NCBI GenBank assembly: GCA_038277395.1
Contig: CM076190.1
Span: forward strand, 129,176,197 to 129,240,196
DNA length: 64,000 bases
Direction of reading: 5' to 3'
DNA from: Dryocosmus kuriphilus
Lineage: Eukaryota; Arthropoda; Insecta; Hymenoptera; Cynipidae
In this document: positions 1 to 10,980 of the stretch, in pieces
Layout: each line of letters starts with the position of its first letter
Numbering within the stretch: the stretch's first letter is position 1
Position numbers and translations under genes: made by a program
Notes under the pieces: generated by a model
The model's input: the letters and a program-made list of their open reading frames with translations, nothing else
Databases searched by the model: none
What the model was told of the DNA's origin: nothing

Positions 1-640
1 ACCACAGTTACCGTCTTTCAAGTCCGTGTTAAATTAATTTTTTTTTAATTATCACAAACACAAACCAACGGAAGTCGGTATGTGTCGGTAACAGGAACCA
101 TCAAATACTTCGTTTTATATATTATTTTACACTTGACCTATTTTTTAGATCACTACACTTCAATGGAAAATTTCAAAAGATACGTTTTCTCTTTTATATC
201 TATTGACAAAGAAATGAGAATATGAACAACTGTTAAAAGCATATTTATCTGCAAAAGGTAGAGAAAGAAGCAGCCATCGATCTCCTTCCTTTGTTCATCG
301 GTCCACATTCTCGTTTTATTTTAGCCATGAAAAAATATCGTAAGAATTTTTCGAAACTGTTTTTCATGAGCAATATTGCCTTCGACAAGAAAAAATACTT
401 CTAAAACCCTCGAATTGGAATTATCGGGGGAGAAATACCGAAGAAAGTTAGAAGGAAAGTAATTAAGAAGTTCCAGTAATCTAAGAAGAGAGGAGACAAG
501 ATAAGAAACAGGGACTTTTTTACATGAGCTGTATACGAAAGTATGAAAGTCTTTTGTTCTCGGTTGCGTTATAGTGCACAATTATTGCTAGTTTCTAAGT
601 TTTTGGAAATTATAAAGTTTTCATCCATCAGGGATTATAC
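1..640. other. No gene recognised, AT-rich
   Basis: Single-copy-looking AT-rich sequence. A short open frame on the minus strand (321-581) has no recognisable domain and no splice context, so I do not call it a gene. Confidence 0.4.
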
Positions 641-2152
641 GAATTTCAATAAACTGAATAATTTCCAACCACTTGTACAATTGTATACTTTTCATTAATT
701 TACAAAAATTGTACAATCACATACTGTACAATTTTACTATACAGCTTCTGTAGATTGTAAATTGTAAATTTTACATTGTAAGTTGTAAAATTACATTGTA
801 AACTGTACATTGTAAATTGTGTATTTTAGAATGAATATTATACATTAAATTGAAAAATGTACAATTTAAAAAAACGACAAACTGTACACATTAACTTCAC
901 TTTAGTCTATGTAATTTGATGATGTATTGTGCAGCAATGGCTCTAAGGCAAACTCAATAAATTAATGAGGGGTTAGTTGCGCAATATTTACGCGTCCTCT
1001 GTTATAATAACGCCGATATCAATTCTACAAATATTCATGCTTCATACAATGTACAATATCTTTATACAACTTTATCGATTCACACCGTGGAGCTATAAAA
1101 CACATTATCTGACACGTGCACTCTCACCCTCCTCCCTCCCATCTCACGCACTCATTCTTATCGGATAAGTTTTAGCGGCTTTACCAAACTTTACGATAAT
1201 CAACCACAAAATACAAAAACTCGTGAAATTTGTTATGAACCTCTGCCCAAAAAACCTTCCAAGCAACTTTTATTTATAAAATTAATTTTTTATTTCACCT
1301 TCACTTTCCTATTTTGTGACATTTTCCTCACTATGTACGTTTTACAATTCTCAATAAAACTGTGATTTTACAATTCTTGACAAAATTGTACGATGCACAC
1401 TTTTCACTAAAATTACAGGAAACTGTAAAGTTTCTTCGTAAATTTTCTATTGTACAAATAAGAAGTTGTATCTCTTTAATTTAACCTTCAATAGGTGGTA
1501 CAAAAAAAAATTGTACGAAGATAGATACAAAATTTGAAACTTCCTTAAGCATCACACCCTGGCGGGAAATTTGAATTATAGTGATAAAAAATAAGTTTTA
1601 GTTTCCGTTTCTTTGTTTTATACTTCTAGTGTAAATTTTCTACTGGCAGGAGATTAATCAAGGGACACGAAATTGGTCCGTTATTCACCACGTGACACGG
1701 CTATTCCTTTTAGAGGACGCGGACGGGAGAGTCACGATCCGAGCTATTGGAAAGGACGGGGCACACTGCGACTATGGCTGGAACGCCCCTGACGGCGATT
1801 TAAGGCACCTGGTTTCCCTCTCTTTGACTCCCGCGCTATCAAAGCTACCCTCAATTTAAATTGGACCTCATTTGAATTCTATCTAGCAAAGTTAAAGCAC
1901 GAACATAAATATGAAAATTGCGCGAGAGTCTAATTCATTCTTCGACGTTGTTCAATAGATTTTAGAGCGTACATTCTACATTGTACATATTGCAGATTGT
2001 ACGGGCTTCGATAAATTGTGTATTGTACCATTTAATTCAATGTGGATCATACAACTTCCACTGAATGGTACATACTAAGCTTTTAACTTAATTTTAGCAA
2101 TTGTACGTCGTATGCTTCTTGAACAATTGTATATTTTAAAGTATACAGTGTA
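640..2152. repeat. Degenerate TGTACAATT-type low-complexity repeat
   Basis: Clusters of variants of TGTACAATTGTA, ATTGTAAATTGTA and TTGTACATT occur at about 640-900, 1320-1520 and 1960-2150. The same type recurs at about 4670-4880, 5220-5480, 6055-6100 and 22600-22925. It looks like an old, drifted simple repeat into which the mariner (2155) and the MITE (5480) inserted. Between the clusters, 1660-1830 is a GC-richer patch without a convincing reading frame. Confidence 0.55.
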
Positions 2153-2154
2153 TA

Positions 2155-3090
2155 CGAGGTGTGATAAAAAAGTAAGGTGACTTTTGATTTTTATCAAAAA
2201 ATATTTATTTATTCATCAATATTGATGTTGTCCCCTTCAAAGTAATCCCCCTCGGATATAATAGATTTGTGCCAGCGCATTTTCCAATCCTCAACGCATT
2301 TCTGATAAGCAATTTTTGGTATAGCCTTCAGCTCTTCCAGCGATGCGGTCTTTAACTCCTCAATCGTCGCAAAACGCCGTCCTTTCATGGGTCTTTTCAG
2401 TTTTGGAAACAGGAAAAAGTCGCAGGGAGCCAAATCTGGTGAATACGGTGGCTGAGGCATGATTATGGTGTTGTTATTGGCCAAAAAATTACGAACAAGC
2501 AATGACGTGTGAGCTGACGCATTATCGTGGTTTCGGAACAAACTTCGCTGACACACGTCTCATGCCCAAAATATCCACTAAAGTTGCTTGGCACGAGCCA
2601 AATGAGATGCCGACATCATCAGCAATTTCTCTAGTAGTAATTCGACGATTCGCCAACACTATTTTCTTCACTTCTTCAACGTTTTCATCAGTTGTTGACG
2701 TGCTGGGACGTCCAGGGCGAGCTTCGTCATTAACATCTTCTCGGTCTTCCCGAAAGAGCTTGTACCACTTATAAACATTTTTTTTACTCAGTACACTCAC
2801 CGTATGCCACTGTCAACATTTCAAGTGTTTTGGAGCACTTAATTCCATTTTTTACACAAAATTGAATGCAAATTTTTTCATCCATTTTTTTCGACAGCAG
2901 AAAATCGCCGAGCACGCAAAACACTTCTAACCTTTATGCCTCTCACAAACAAACAAAAAATGCTGTATAGCTGAAACTGTACACATATGTTTGGGACGAG
3001 TGTACCAACATAAGAAAAAAAGAAAACGAATATCGAATGCATGCAACCCGCGAAATTCAAAAAGTCACCTTACTTTTTGATCACACCTCG
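2155..3090 (-). mobile_element. Internally deleted mariner element with TA target duplication
   Basis: The two ends are inverted copies of about 32 bp beginning CGAGGTGTGAT, followed by an A-run and AAGTAAGGTGACTTTT. A TA dinucleotide flanks each side (2153-2154 and 3091-3092), the Tc1/mariner signature. At 936 bp it is shorter than the roughly 1.3 kb of a complete mariner. The missing part is the middle of the transposase gene, including the first catalytic aspartate region. Because both ends are present, a related transposase could once have moved it. Subfamily is not assigned. Confidence 0.93.
2209..2885 (-). pseudogene. Mariner transposase pseudogene, frameshifted and internally deleted
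   Basis: Remains of a mariner transposase (DD34D cut-and-paste DNA transposase). The start codon at 2885 opens the N-terminal helix-turn-helix region (EKICIQFCVKNGIKCSKTLE). A frameshift near 2790 moves to the frame carrying KKNVYKWYKLF, ARPGRPSTST and the second helix-turn-helix. Near 2525-2545 a deletion joins this, out of frame, to the C-terminal half. That half shows HDNASAHTS (second catalytic D) and YSPDLAPCDFFLF (third D) with 34 residues between the two aspartates, the mariner spacing. The first catalytic D segment is absent. Two frame breaks and the deletion exclude activity. Confidence 0.92.
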
Positions 3091-3130
3091 TATTATATAT
3101 TGTATTGTAACTATGTGAAAAAGTAATGTA

Positions 3131-4618
3131 TTAGGACTCTGAAAAAGTATAATTATTTCGATGCCGATTCATGATCGCCTTCAAATTTTATGTTATCAAA
3201 TTCTTGTTTAGATAGTTTCGATATTTTCGTGTCTGTCAATTCTTTTTACGTTTTTGGAGGTCTTGAGCGTCTCTCCAAATCTTTCCAGCTTTTTCGTTAA
3301 CATTCTTTAGGATTTTCTGCTGGTAAAAGTACACTAGAAAATAATTTCGTAATTCTGTGGAATCTTAAATGCAAAGACATTAAAGTTTTTTAAATAAATA
3401 ATTATCTATCTTCAGATGACTCTAAAAGCCATTTATAACATCAGAGGACTTGTTTCTGATAAAAGTACTCTAAGAAAAAAAATTGATAAGTCTATACAAC
3501 CACAGGAAATAAAAATGGCCTACTTTCCAAAAAGTTATTTTCGTATTTTTTCAAATTATATTTTTCCAGTTGACTTTAAAAAATCTTTTCATCATCCAAA
3601 AGATTTTTTACTGGTAAAAAATAGACTAGAAAACAAACTGCAATTCTTAAAAATCGGAAAAAGTGAGTCAGCAAGATTTAAAAATATGTTTGTACCTTTT
3701 TCAATTTTTTTTCTAATAAATATTTACCAGCAAAGAACCTCGGGCTTAGAAAATATTTTTTTTAAGCCAGCTGGAGAAAGATAATTTGAATAAATTCGAA
3801 AATTACTTTTTGGAAAATAGGCTACTTTTCTTTTTTTTTTTTTTGGTAACTTAGACTTATCAATTTTTACATTCTGATTCATGAGAGTGTAATCGAATCG
3901 TCCAAATTTTCGATCTCCAGTTTTAATGGATCTTTAAATAAATAAAGTCTTGTCGCTACCTGTCTGCCTGTATGTATGTATGTATGTATGTATGTATGTG
4001 TGTCTGTATGTATGTCTGTTTGGTTAGCTGAATTTTGTTGCCACGCTTACTGTTGAAGGACTTGTAAAATCACATTAGCCTTTAATATATGTACACTCTT
4101 TAAGAGTCCCAAAACTAAGTTAACTTCGTTAACCAGGTTAGTCCAACTAAAATTAAAAAATCTAGAGCATTTTCAAAATTCAAACAAAAATTTCTTATAA
4201 TTTTGAGAAATGTTTTCAAATTTCCTGGTAATTGTTGTAACTATCATTCAGAGTCAGCTGAGAAAAACAAATTTAAAAAAAAAATTTAATTTTTACAAAA
4301 ATGTACTGTGTTTACATTTATGATTTTACAGACTTAAAAAATTCTTTTATAATATATTTACCAGTCAAAAAGCCTCAAACACGTGAAAAAATTCTTTCGT
4401 CAATCCTGTAGTAAATTTTTTCTTTAAAAACAGGAGCCCATTAAACATAAACTATCGCCTAGAAGACGTCAATAAAAAAGCTGTAAAAATGTGGAGACAT
4501 ACACAAAAATATCAAAAAAATAAAAATAATAATTTCTTAGAGCAAAAATTTGCTACCACTGTAGTTGAAGGCGTTTATCAATCGATACCAAATTAATTAG
4601 ACTTTTTCAGGGCCCTAA
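3131..4618. mobile_element. Non-autonomous TIR transposon with TA target duplication
   Basis: The ends are inverted and similar over about 55 bp: TTAGGRCYCTGAAAAAGT, then TAATTA, a GAT-rich stretch and CGCCTTCAA. TA flanks both sides (3129-3130 and 4619-4620). Length is 1488 bp. No transposase is readable inside. An internal imperfect hairpin (about 3480-3570 against 3775-3866) shares TTGATAAGTCTA and CTATTTTCCAAAAAGTAA, and a TATG microsatellite lies at 3967-4015. The open frame at 3416-3784 belongs to the hairpin and is not credible as a gene. TA duplication suggests the Tc1/mariner superfamily, but this is inference. Confidence 0.8.
3967..4015. repeat. TATG microsatellite
   Basis: About a dozen TATG/TCTG tetranucleotides inside the TIR element at 3131-4618. 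Confidence 0.9.
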
Positions 4619-5479
4619 TACGCTACTTTAAACATAGTTCCAATTTTTATTTCCATAATTTTCTTTTCGACTCAACTTATTGTACATTGTATCTTACAGT
4701 TAATAAAAAAACTTTTAGTTTTCAATAACTTGTAAAATTTACAATTTTAATAAATTGAAAAACGTAAAATTATCAATAAATTGTACATTGTGTAAAATTT
4801 TCGACTAGGTATTTCTGAATTGTATAACTTTGAATCAATGTACAATTTTCCATCAATCTGTGAAGTTCAAACGATTGTAAATTTTGCAATATTGCACAAA
4901 ATGAAATTTCACCTGGAGACTTTTATTGGAAGGTACGGGGAAATTTTATTTGAAAAAATGTAAAGCCTCACTCGACACGCACTGATCGAGGTACGGTCGA
5001 TATACTCTTCAGCTTTCACAAGAACACTAAAAAGTCGCACTTTTACCCCAGATATACCTGATGCACGATAGACCATCGATTTCAAGTGAAAAGTTCTCCA
5101 AGAATTTTTAGATTTGTAAAATGCTTATGAGGCACCTTTTTCAAAAATAAACCTTTTAAGATTAAAATTTCTCGCGCGAATTAAAAACTAAGTAAGCATA
5201 TTTATTGCTACACTCAACGTTTAATGTAAAATAATTCTAAATTTATAATCTGCAATGAACAATACACAATATATGTAACTGTATATTTGTACAAATTACA
5301 TTTTACAATATACAATAACTGTACCTACATGTATACAATTTACAATCATTCTACATTGTAAATTACAAATTTTGCATATTAAATTGTATATTATAAATTT
5401 TAAATTGCACATTTTACAACGTAAATTGCAAGTTTTAATTTGCGAATTGTACATTGCAACCTGCACATTGTAGATTGTA
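4619..5479. repeat. AT-rich DNA with TGTACA/TTGTAAATT drifted repeat
   Basis: Dense ATTGTAAATTGTACATT variants at about 4670-4880 and 5220-5480. The 4950-5110 stretch is more complex, but no gene is recognised there. An open frame at 5296-5574 on the minus strand, rich in CNL and YN repeats, is a translation of the simple repeat. Confidence 0.5.
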
Positions 5480-6051
5480 AGGCTTCCGCGATACTCGGTA
5501 AAATATCGGTCTCGTCTCGTCTCGTATCGATTTTTGAGATCGATACCGAGACGATATTTACATTTATATTTCAAGACGAGATTAAACGAAATCGATAACT
5601 CAAAGCTCGAGATCGAGATCGATACGATATTCTGTGGGATTCACATATAATTTTTGTATTGAACCATTTACACTGACCTAAATGTCATACTTTTTTCCTT
5701 GGCCATTAATAGTACTACAATTGTACTGAATGTGAATTGACAAGTACCAAGTCCATCTTATTTATTTATTATTTTTCAATAAGTTGTAAAAAATTCAAGA
5801 ACAATGAAGAATTTTAAGTTTTGATAAATAATTACCAAAAAAATCTTTGATTAAGATTTACTTACTATTAGTAATGATATCGATATTTTTCGGTCGATAC
5901 CGAGACGATATCGAGACGGTATCGAGGCGATACGATATTTTGTTTCTTACGATATCGCGAGACCGAGATCGATATCGAGACACAGCAAAATTTTCGAGAT
6001 CGATACGATATTTGACAAAATATCGTCTCGTATCGTATCTCGGAAGCCTTA
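5480..6051. mobile_element. MITE with GATATCGAGACG-rich ends and 10-bp target duplication
   Basis: The left end AGGCTTCCGCGATAC is inverted at the right as ATCTCGGAAGCCT. The 10-bp sequence GTAGATTGTA flanks the element directly at 5470-5479 and 6052-6061. Both arms are packed with alternating ATCGAGACGATACGATATT-like motifs in opposite orientations, so a single strand could fold into a long hairpin. The middle (about 5640-5880) is ordinary AT-rich DNA. No transposase is encoded. A 9-10 bp duplication would fit Mutator-like elements, but because the flanks are repetitive the duplication could partly be chance. Confidence 0.75.
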
Positions 6052-6061
6052 GTAGATTGTA

Positions 6062-6690
6062 AATATTGTACATTGTAAATTTTACATTACGTATTGCACA
6101 ACAGTAAATCTGAATTTTCTCTTAAAGATTGTATTTTCTCTTAAGACTGTAATGTCTGACCATAGCGGGGCTTTACTACTGACTTTTCTTGAATCGCTCG
6201 CTCACATTTATACTTTCTACCTCAGTTGAAAATTGAATAAAAAACGGAAAACAATTTGTCGAATCCCCTTTGAAAATTGTATCAGAATATCCTTCCTAAT
6301 TCCTTCTCGAGAAACGGAACTTTTTCGTTTTCAGTAGTAAGAAACTCCCTGCGTCAGACAATGTCAAACTAAGTGATTCTTGTCAGGGAAATGCTATTTG
6401 CGACAAGAAGGAACTAGTAAACAAGCCCCTTACTTGGGAATCACGTTGTGACTTAATTGTCCCGAGAACGAGGTACCAAACGATTCGACCTTTGTTACGA
6501 CAAAACGTTTCAAAGGAAAAAAAAGTTATAATTACAATTGTGGAGAAAAGTTTAACTCATGTTTACGATTTCTAACTTTTCTTCATCTTTCAACAAGTTT
6601 GTACATTATGTAAGTTTTACGCAATCGTTTTTTCATGTAATATAAATATTGCGACAATCTTATTCTTAATTAATCAGGTTAATAAAACAA
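6062..6690. other. No feature recognised
   Basis: AT-rich, mostly non-repetitive DNA. No gene, RNA or mobile element was recognised on either strand. Confidence 0.4.
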
Positions 6691-6786
6691 TTACATGATC
6701 TGGGTGACTTTCCGAAAATCCGAATAGTACTTACCTCCGATTAATTTCAAACTTCGTATACCCATGTATTTTGACTCGTAGATTAA
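6691..6786 (-). repeat. Terminal piece of the fold-back family, interrupted by Harbinger
   Basis: On the minus strand this matches the outer ends of the fold-back elements near 17425-17490, 20130-20215 and 44310-44400. Shared blocks are GAGTCAAA, TACATGGGTATA, AAGTTT and CGGAGGTAAGTACT. The match stops at the left end of the Harbinger element and resumes right after its right end (8808 onward). The Harbinger element therefore landed inside an older copy of this family. Confidence 0.7.
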
Positions 6787-7002
6787 GGGCCGGTTTCAAC
6801 AACTCTGATTAAATCGTTAATCATTGATTAACATTATTTAATCAATACTTTGCGTTCCACCATTCTTTTAATCATGATTAAGGGAAGATAATCACGGGTT
6901 AACTTAACCGCCCAATAATGGCTGGTTATGGAGGTTAATCAGTGATTAAAGTAACATAACCTCAAAATTGAAGTATACGAGTGCAGTGTACAGCAAGAAA
7001 AT

Positions 7003-7170
7003 ATGGCTCTGTTTTACGATGATATTTTATCCTCATCTGATGATGATGAAATGTCTTACCCAGTTCAGAGAAGACCACGAATATTCAGGGAACGAGCGAA
7101 TTATTTTGAAACCATGGATGATTTGCATTTTTCAACACGATTTCGCTTAAGAAAAATTACTGTTGAAATT
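7003..7170 (+). pseudogene. N-terminal fragment of a HARBI1-like Harbinger transposase, unit 1
   Basis: The frame from ATG at 7003 begins MALFYDD, then an acidic SSSDDDE run. RRPRIFRERANYFETMDDLHF and a FRLRK-TVEILL stretch follow. This is the usual N-terminus of HARBI1-type transposases, just before the catalytic DDE domain. Similarity ends near 7170 and the catalytic part is missing, so this is an internally deleted derivative and not a functional gene. Confidence 0.72.
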
Positions 7171-7367
7171 TTGCTGCTCACTAGAACAAAGTTTGCAACA
7201 TGCTACAAATAGGTATGTATGATATAGAAACATTGTTAAAATAATGGAAATTGATCTTATATTTTTGCGATTGTGGAAGTAATTTAAGTGCTCCAAGTAA
7301 CTAACTTTGTAATAAAGGTAATTCGGAGTAATTTACATGTACCGGTAACCTAAAAATTTTTGTTATT

Positions 7368-7720
7368 TGAAAAGTCATGTATTTTTTTTGTGGAATATTC
7401 GTATTTTTCGGTAGAAAATTAATCTTCTTCGTTGGAAACTCGTGTTTCGGTTTAAAAATTCAAATTCAAGTTTAAGAAATTCAAGTTGGTGAAAAATATA
7501 TCCACTTTGTAAGAAATTTCACAACTTCGTTCAAAACTTTGAAAAGTCATGTATTTTTTTTGGTGAAATATTCGTATTTTTCGTAGAAAATTAACCTTCT
7601 TCGTTGAAAATTCATGTTTCGGTTTAAAAATTCAAATTCAAGTTTAAAAAATTCAATTTCGTGAAAAATGTATCCACTTTGTAAGAAACTCAACAATTTT
7701 GTTCAAAAGTCATTTTGTTT
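7368..7720. repeat. Tandem duplication, period about 180 bp
   Basis: The block running from GAAAAGTCATGTATTTTTTT through TTCAAATTCAAGTTTAA to TATCCACTTTGTAAGAAA appears twice in direct orientation inside the first Harbinger unit. Its GAAAATTCAA texture resembles the array at 24.6-28.7 kb. Confidence 0.7.
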
Positions 7721-8412
7721 TGTTTGAAAATTCAACTAGTTTGGTGAAAAATTGAACTATTTTGATCAAATTTCATGCCTTTTGCTTTGGTAAAAAATTC
7801 ACCTTCTTGCTCCAATAAATCATCTTTTTCTTTAAAAAATCTTTTTTTTTTTGTTGAAAATTAAAATCTATTTTATATTTTATAACTGATATGTACATGT
7901 AAATTTTCAAAATGTACATTATCAAACATTTTTCTTCTGGTTAACATATTTAAATAAAAGTTATATTTCAGAAACCACCTCAAACTTTACGCGTCATCTC
8001 AATGTTTTGGCGCCTAAACGTCATGGCACCGAAAGTTAACTGACTTGTTCATTACAATCAATCAGAGCCGCGGCTACAAGAGAATACTAGAGCTACCATG
8101 AACAGGGTATAGCATTAGCTAATCAGAACCAAAATATCCATGGTGGAACGCATTTTAATATATCATGAAAAAAGTCTCGATTAAAAAATAATCATGATTA
8201 GCTAATCATGTGTTTAATCATTGATTAACTTAATTTAATCAGTACGAGTACATTGCGTTCCACCATCTTTTAAACCATGATTCAAGAAGCCTAATCGCCG
8301 TTTAACTTAATCGGCCATTTTTGGCTGGTTAACGACTTAACCAGCGATTGACGGATGTCAACATAACCCCAAAATTGAAATTCAAGTGCAGAGCGAGAGG
8401 ATAGAGTGAAAT

Positions 8413-8570
8413 ATGGATGAAATTATAAAGATATTTGATTTTCATGTGATGATGAAGATGATTTTGGAATTGAGATAGGGCCACGAATATTTAAAGAACG
8501 AATCAATTATTTTGAATCTATGGTTGATTCGAATTTCACTACGTGATTTCGTTAATGGAAATGTATCTAT
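8413..8570 (+). pseudogene. N-terminal Harbinger transposase fragment, unit 2
   Basis: A second, more decayed copy of the fragment at 7003. GPRIFKERINYFESM is followed by a D-x-NFTT segment and an in-frame stop before the FR residues. It shows that the second half of 6787-8807 derives from the same Harbinger family. No catalytic residues remain. Confidence 0.65.
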
Positions 8571-8807
8571 CGAAAATAGATATCAAAATTTATCGAAATC
8601 GAAGTTTTAAATCAGCCAATCAGAATCACCGTTACAACAGAAACACTCAGAAACTAGACTTATTGCGAACAGACCATATGGTTAGCTAACCATAGGTTAA
8701 AAATGCATGGTGGAACGCGTCACAAGTTAATCATGATTAAGACGCTGATTAAAATATAATCATGATTAGCTAATGATGAATTTAATCGCAGTTGATGGAA
8801 TCGGCCC

Positions 8808-9050
8808 TAAGAATATGATAGTTAAAATTGACGCTCATTTGATTTTCAAGTTCAAAACTAAAAAAAAACTGATTTTTAAAAAGTTCTCTGATTTATTTCA
8901 AATGTTTCCTACAAAAATTGTAGCCCATAAAAGGGTCTATCTTTCATGTTCTATATAGTTTTGGGCTAAAATCATTATTTTTCGAGAAAAATTGGTTAAT
9001 GCTCCGACAAGCATATTTTGCCAAAACTCCATTAACTTCAGCATTGCCTA
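8808..9050 (-). repeat. Fold-back family repeat, copy D, part 2
   Basis: Continues the copy begun at 6691-6786 beyond the Harbinger insertion. Read on the minus strand, GCGTCAATTTTAACTATCAT-ATTCTTA aligns with the element at about 20110-20145, where GCGCAAATTTTCATGGTCAT-ATTCGTAA is seen. A near copy of this ~240-bp unit follows at 10318-10481 and continues at 12389-12440, so the unit was tandemly duplicated before the later insertions. Confidence 0.65.
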
Positions 9051-10293
9051 CACTGAAAAAAAGTTCCAGAACCTTGCCGACAAATTTTTAAGTAAAATTA
9101 TCAACTTTGGGTAGAAAAAATTTTTTTCCTAAAAAAATGGGAAAGTTTCCTGACAGTTCAGAAATTTTTCCGAATGCGTTTAAAAAATATCTTCACAACT
9201 TTGAGAATAAGAAATTTCAAAAATATTCGTGAAATTTTCCCAATTCATGCCACTTGTATTTATACCACGTGTATTTGGAAATTTCGCACATAAGTTTGAA
9301 ATAAAAGAATTCCAAACTATTTGGGAAGTTGATCAATTTTAGGAGTAATTTTCTTGATATTTTGAAAATGTTTTATTTTTAAAGGCATTATGCCTCGTGT
9401 CTGAGAAAGTTATGCACATGAGATTGCGAATAAAAAAGGTTAAAAATATTCTGGAAATCTGCTTTAAGATTAATTTTACCAATTCCATAGCAGGAATAAT
9501 TATTAATGAATTGATAAATTTTCCTAGAATTATAGGAACTAATTTTTTCAAAATAATTTGCAGTAATTTTTTTATTTTAATCAATCTTACGTAAAAAAAA
9601 TTTCTATCTGCAATTTTAAATTGAAAATATAATTTTTTTGGGGATTTGAAAATTCTAGGGAAAAGAATTGATATTGTTCATTGACTTGTAAAATTGAAGA
9701 ATTGCAAATGAACTATCAAATCTTATTTATCCAAAGATATATTTAACTATTACGACTAAATCTTAATTCAGAGTCAGATCAACAAAATTCATAGGGTGGC
9801 TTAGCAGAGTCTAAAGATAGAAGGTCGAATGCCTGTAAAGTATTAATTGGTCCCTGGCTGGGTTTGTCCCAACTCCCACCTAGGGTAGCGAATAAGTGAT
9901 CCTCTTTTGAAGTTAGGAATAAAACTGTAATATTCGGCAGTGTAGTGGATAGCGTGTGCGACATACTTTAGGCAGTTAGGTTTCGATTCTCGGTGTGGCG
10001 AATTTTCTGCGAATGCGCTTTTATAGCCTTATATTTAATACATAATTTAGGACATGTCAAAGAACTATTAATTCTTTCAATAACTAGATTTTTTTTATTT
10101 AAATATTTTTTTAAACCAACTATTTCCTTGCAGTTCCAAATGTATTAGGAAATTTTACCGAAATTATGTTTGTAAATTTTTCTAAATATTGAGTAAAATT
10201 TCCGAACGTATTTGGAAATTTTTCCTACTTTTTTTTCGGAAAAATTCCTAATAATATCGGCATAATTGCTTCCCAAAAAAAATGTCTACAGTG
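9051..10293. mobile_element. CACTG-ended element with TA target duplication
   Basis: Starts CACTGAAAAAAAGTTCC and ends GTCTACAGTG. Inverted similarity is strong only for CACTG. TA flanks both sides (9049-9050 and 10294-10295). The related undisturbed site at about 12425-12440 reads GCATTGCGTATTTCC, while here GCATTGCC-TA precedes and TA-TTTACGC follows the element. This supports insertion at TA. The interior is AT-rich with many GGAAATTTTTCC-like motifs and one tRNA-like segment; no transposase is seen. Confidence 0.65.
9936..9999 (+). other. tRNA-like segment, possibly a SINE head or tRNA pseudogene
   Basis: Has a Pol III A-box-like TAGTGGATAGCG and, about 35 bases later, a B-box-like GGTTTCGATTCTC with one extra T. 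I cannot pair a complete acceptor stem, so it is not a functional tRNA. It could be a tRNA-derived SINE remnant inside the CACTG element. Confidence 0.35.
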
Positions 10294-10317
10294 TATTTAC
10301 GCACTACTTTAACTCGC

Positions 10318-10481
10318 TGATTACAAATATGATAGCGACAATTGGCGCAAATTTGATTTTCAAAGTCAAAACCAAAAAAAAAACACTGATTTTTAAAGTT
10401 TTATCAATTTATTTTGAAAAGTATACACGGCTTTTATCTAACACCATTAATTTTTTCGAGAAAAATGGAATACTGCTCCAA
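10318..10481 (-). repeat. Fold-back family repeat, copy D2 (continues at 12389-12440)
   Basis: Closely resembles 8812-9005: AATATGATAG, ATTTGATTTTCAA, a poly-A block, CTGATTTTTAAA, TCGAGAAAAAT and TGCTCC in the same order. It stops at 10481, where the CCCGTGTG element begins. The expected continuation (TTTTTCCAAAACTCCATTAG, TTCGGCATTGCGTA) is found immediately after that element at 12389. Confidence 0.65.
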
Positions 10482-10980
10482 CCCGTGTGGAAAAATTTCT
10501 AGCCGCAGTACTGTTTCTGTCTAGTCCGTCTTGAGTCTACACTGGCGCGGAACAGATAGACTGTCCAGTGGCTAGGCCGAAATGTAACGCTCGGATCGTC
10601 TAGTTTCTAGACAGACCGTCTATTTTGATAAAAAAAATAATAAATAATTAAATAATATAATTACTTTTTGTGTCTAAAGAAATTAAAAAATGAGTTTTCT
10701 CAAAACGCGAACATACAGTGGGTGTCGAAACTTTCATGCATCTCCATTATATCTTGCTGTTGTTTTATCCCGTCGCCTTAGATAACTGACCTAACTGAAA
10801 CTTGAAAAATTATTCATATTTGCCGGATATGAACTGTAATTCATTCTGGTATTATGAAGATCAAAATATTTATATTAAAAAAATATGTACTTTTTATTCA
10901 TCAGTAAATAAATAACTATAAAGAAGTACACAAATAATTTCTGTCAAAATTATTATTTTGTAAAATATAATAAATATAAC

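Larger units (their letters stand above)
6787..8807. mobile_element. Composite double PIF/Harbinger element, TAA target duplication
   Basis: Outer ends are GGGCCGGTTTCAACAACT and, inverted, GGGCCGATTCCATCAACT. TAA flanks both sides (6784-6786 and 8808-8810); this end type and duplication are typical of PIF/Harbinger. The interior holds the 5' part of the element twice. The block ATCATTGATTAAC, then GCGTTCCACCAT, then a GGCTGGTTA region, then the transposase start occurs at about 6820-7170 and again at about 8215-8560. The 3' block TGGTGGAACGC followed by TAATCATGATTAGCTAAT occurs at about 8140-8205 and 8700-8775. The inner termini of the two units are fused near 8205-8215 without GGGCC ends. 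Confidence 0.88.

Noticed and set aside
1660..1830. GC-richer patch preceded by TTTTAG, resembling an exon
   Set aside because: The open stretch is only about 29 codons, there is no donor or partner exon, and the opposite strand has stops. Evidence is insufficient.
5847..6073. Two mirrored 71-codon frames rich in Arg, Tyr, Asp and Ser
   Set aside because: They are the two strands of the MITE's GATATCGAGACG arm.
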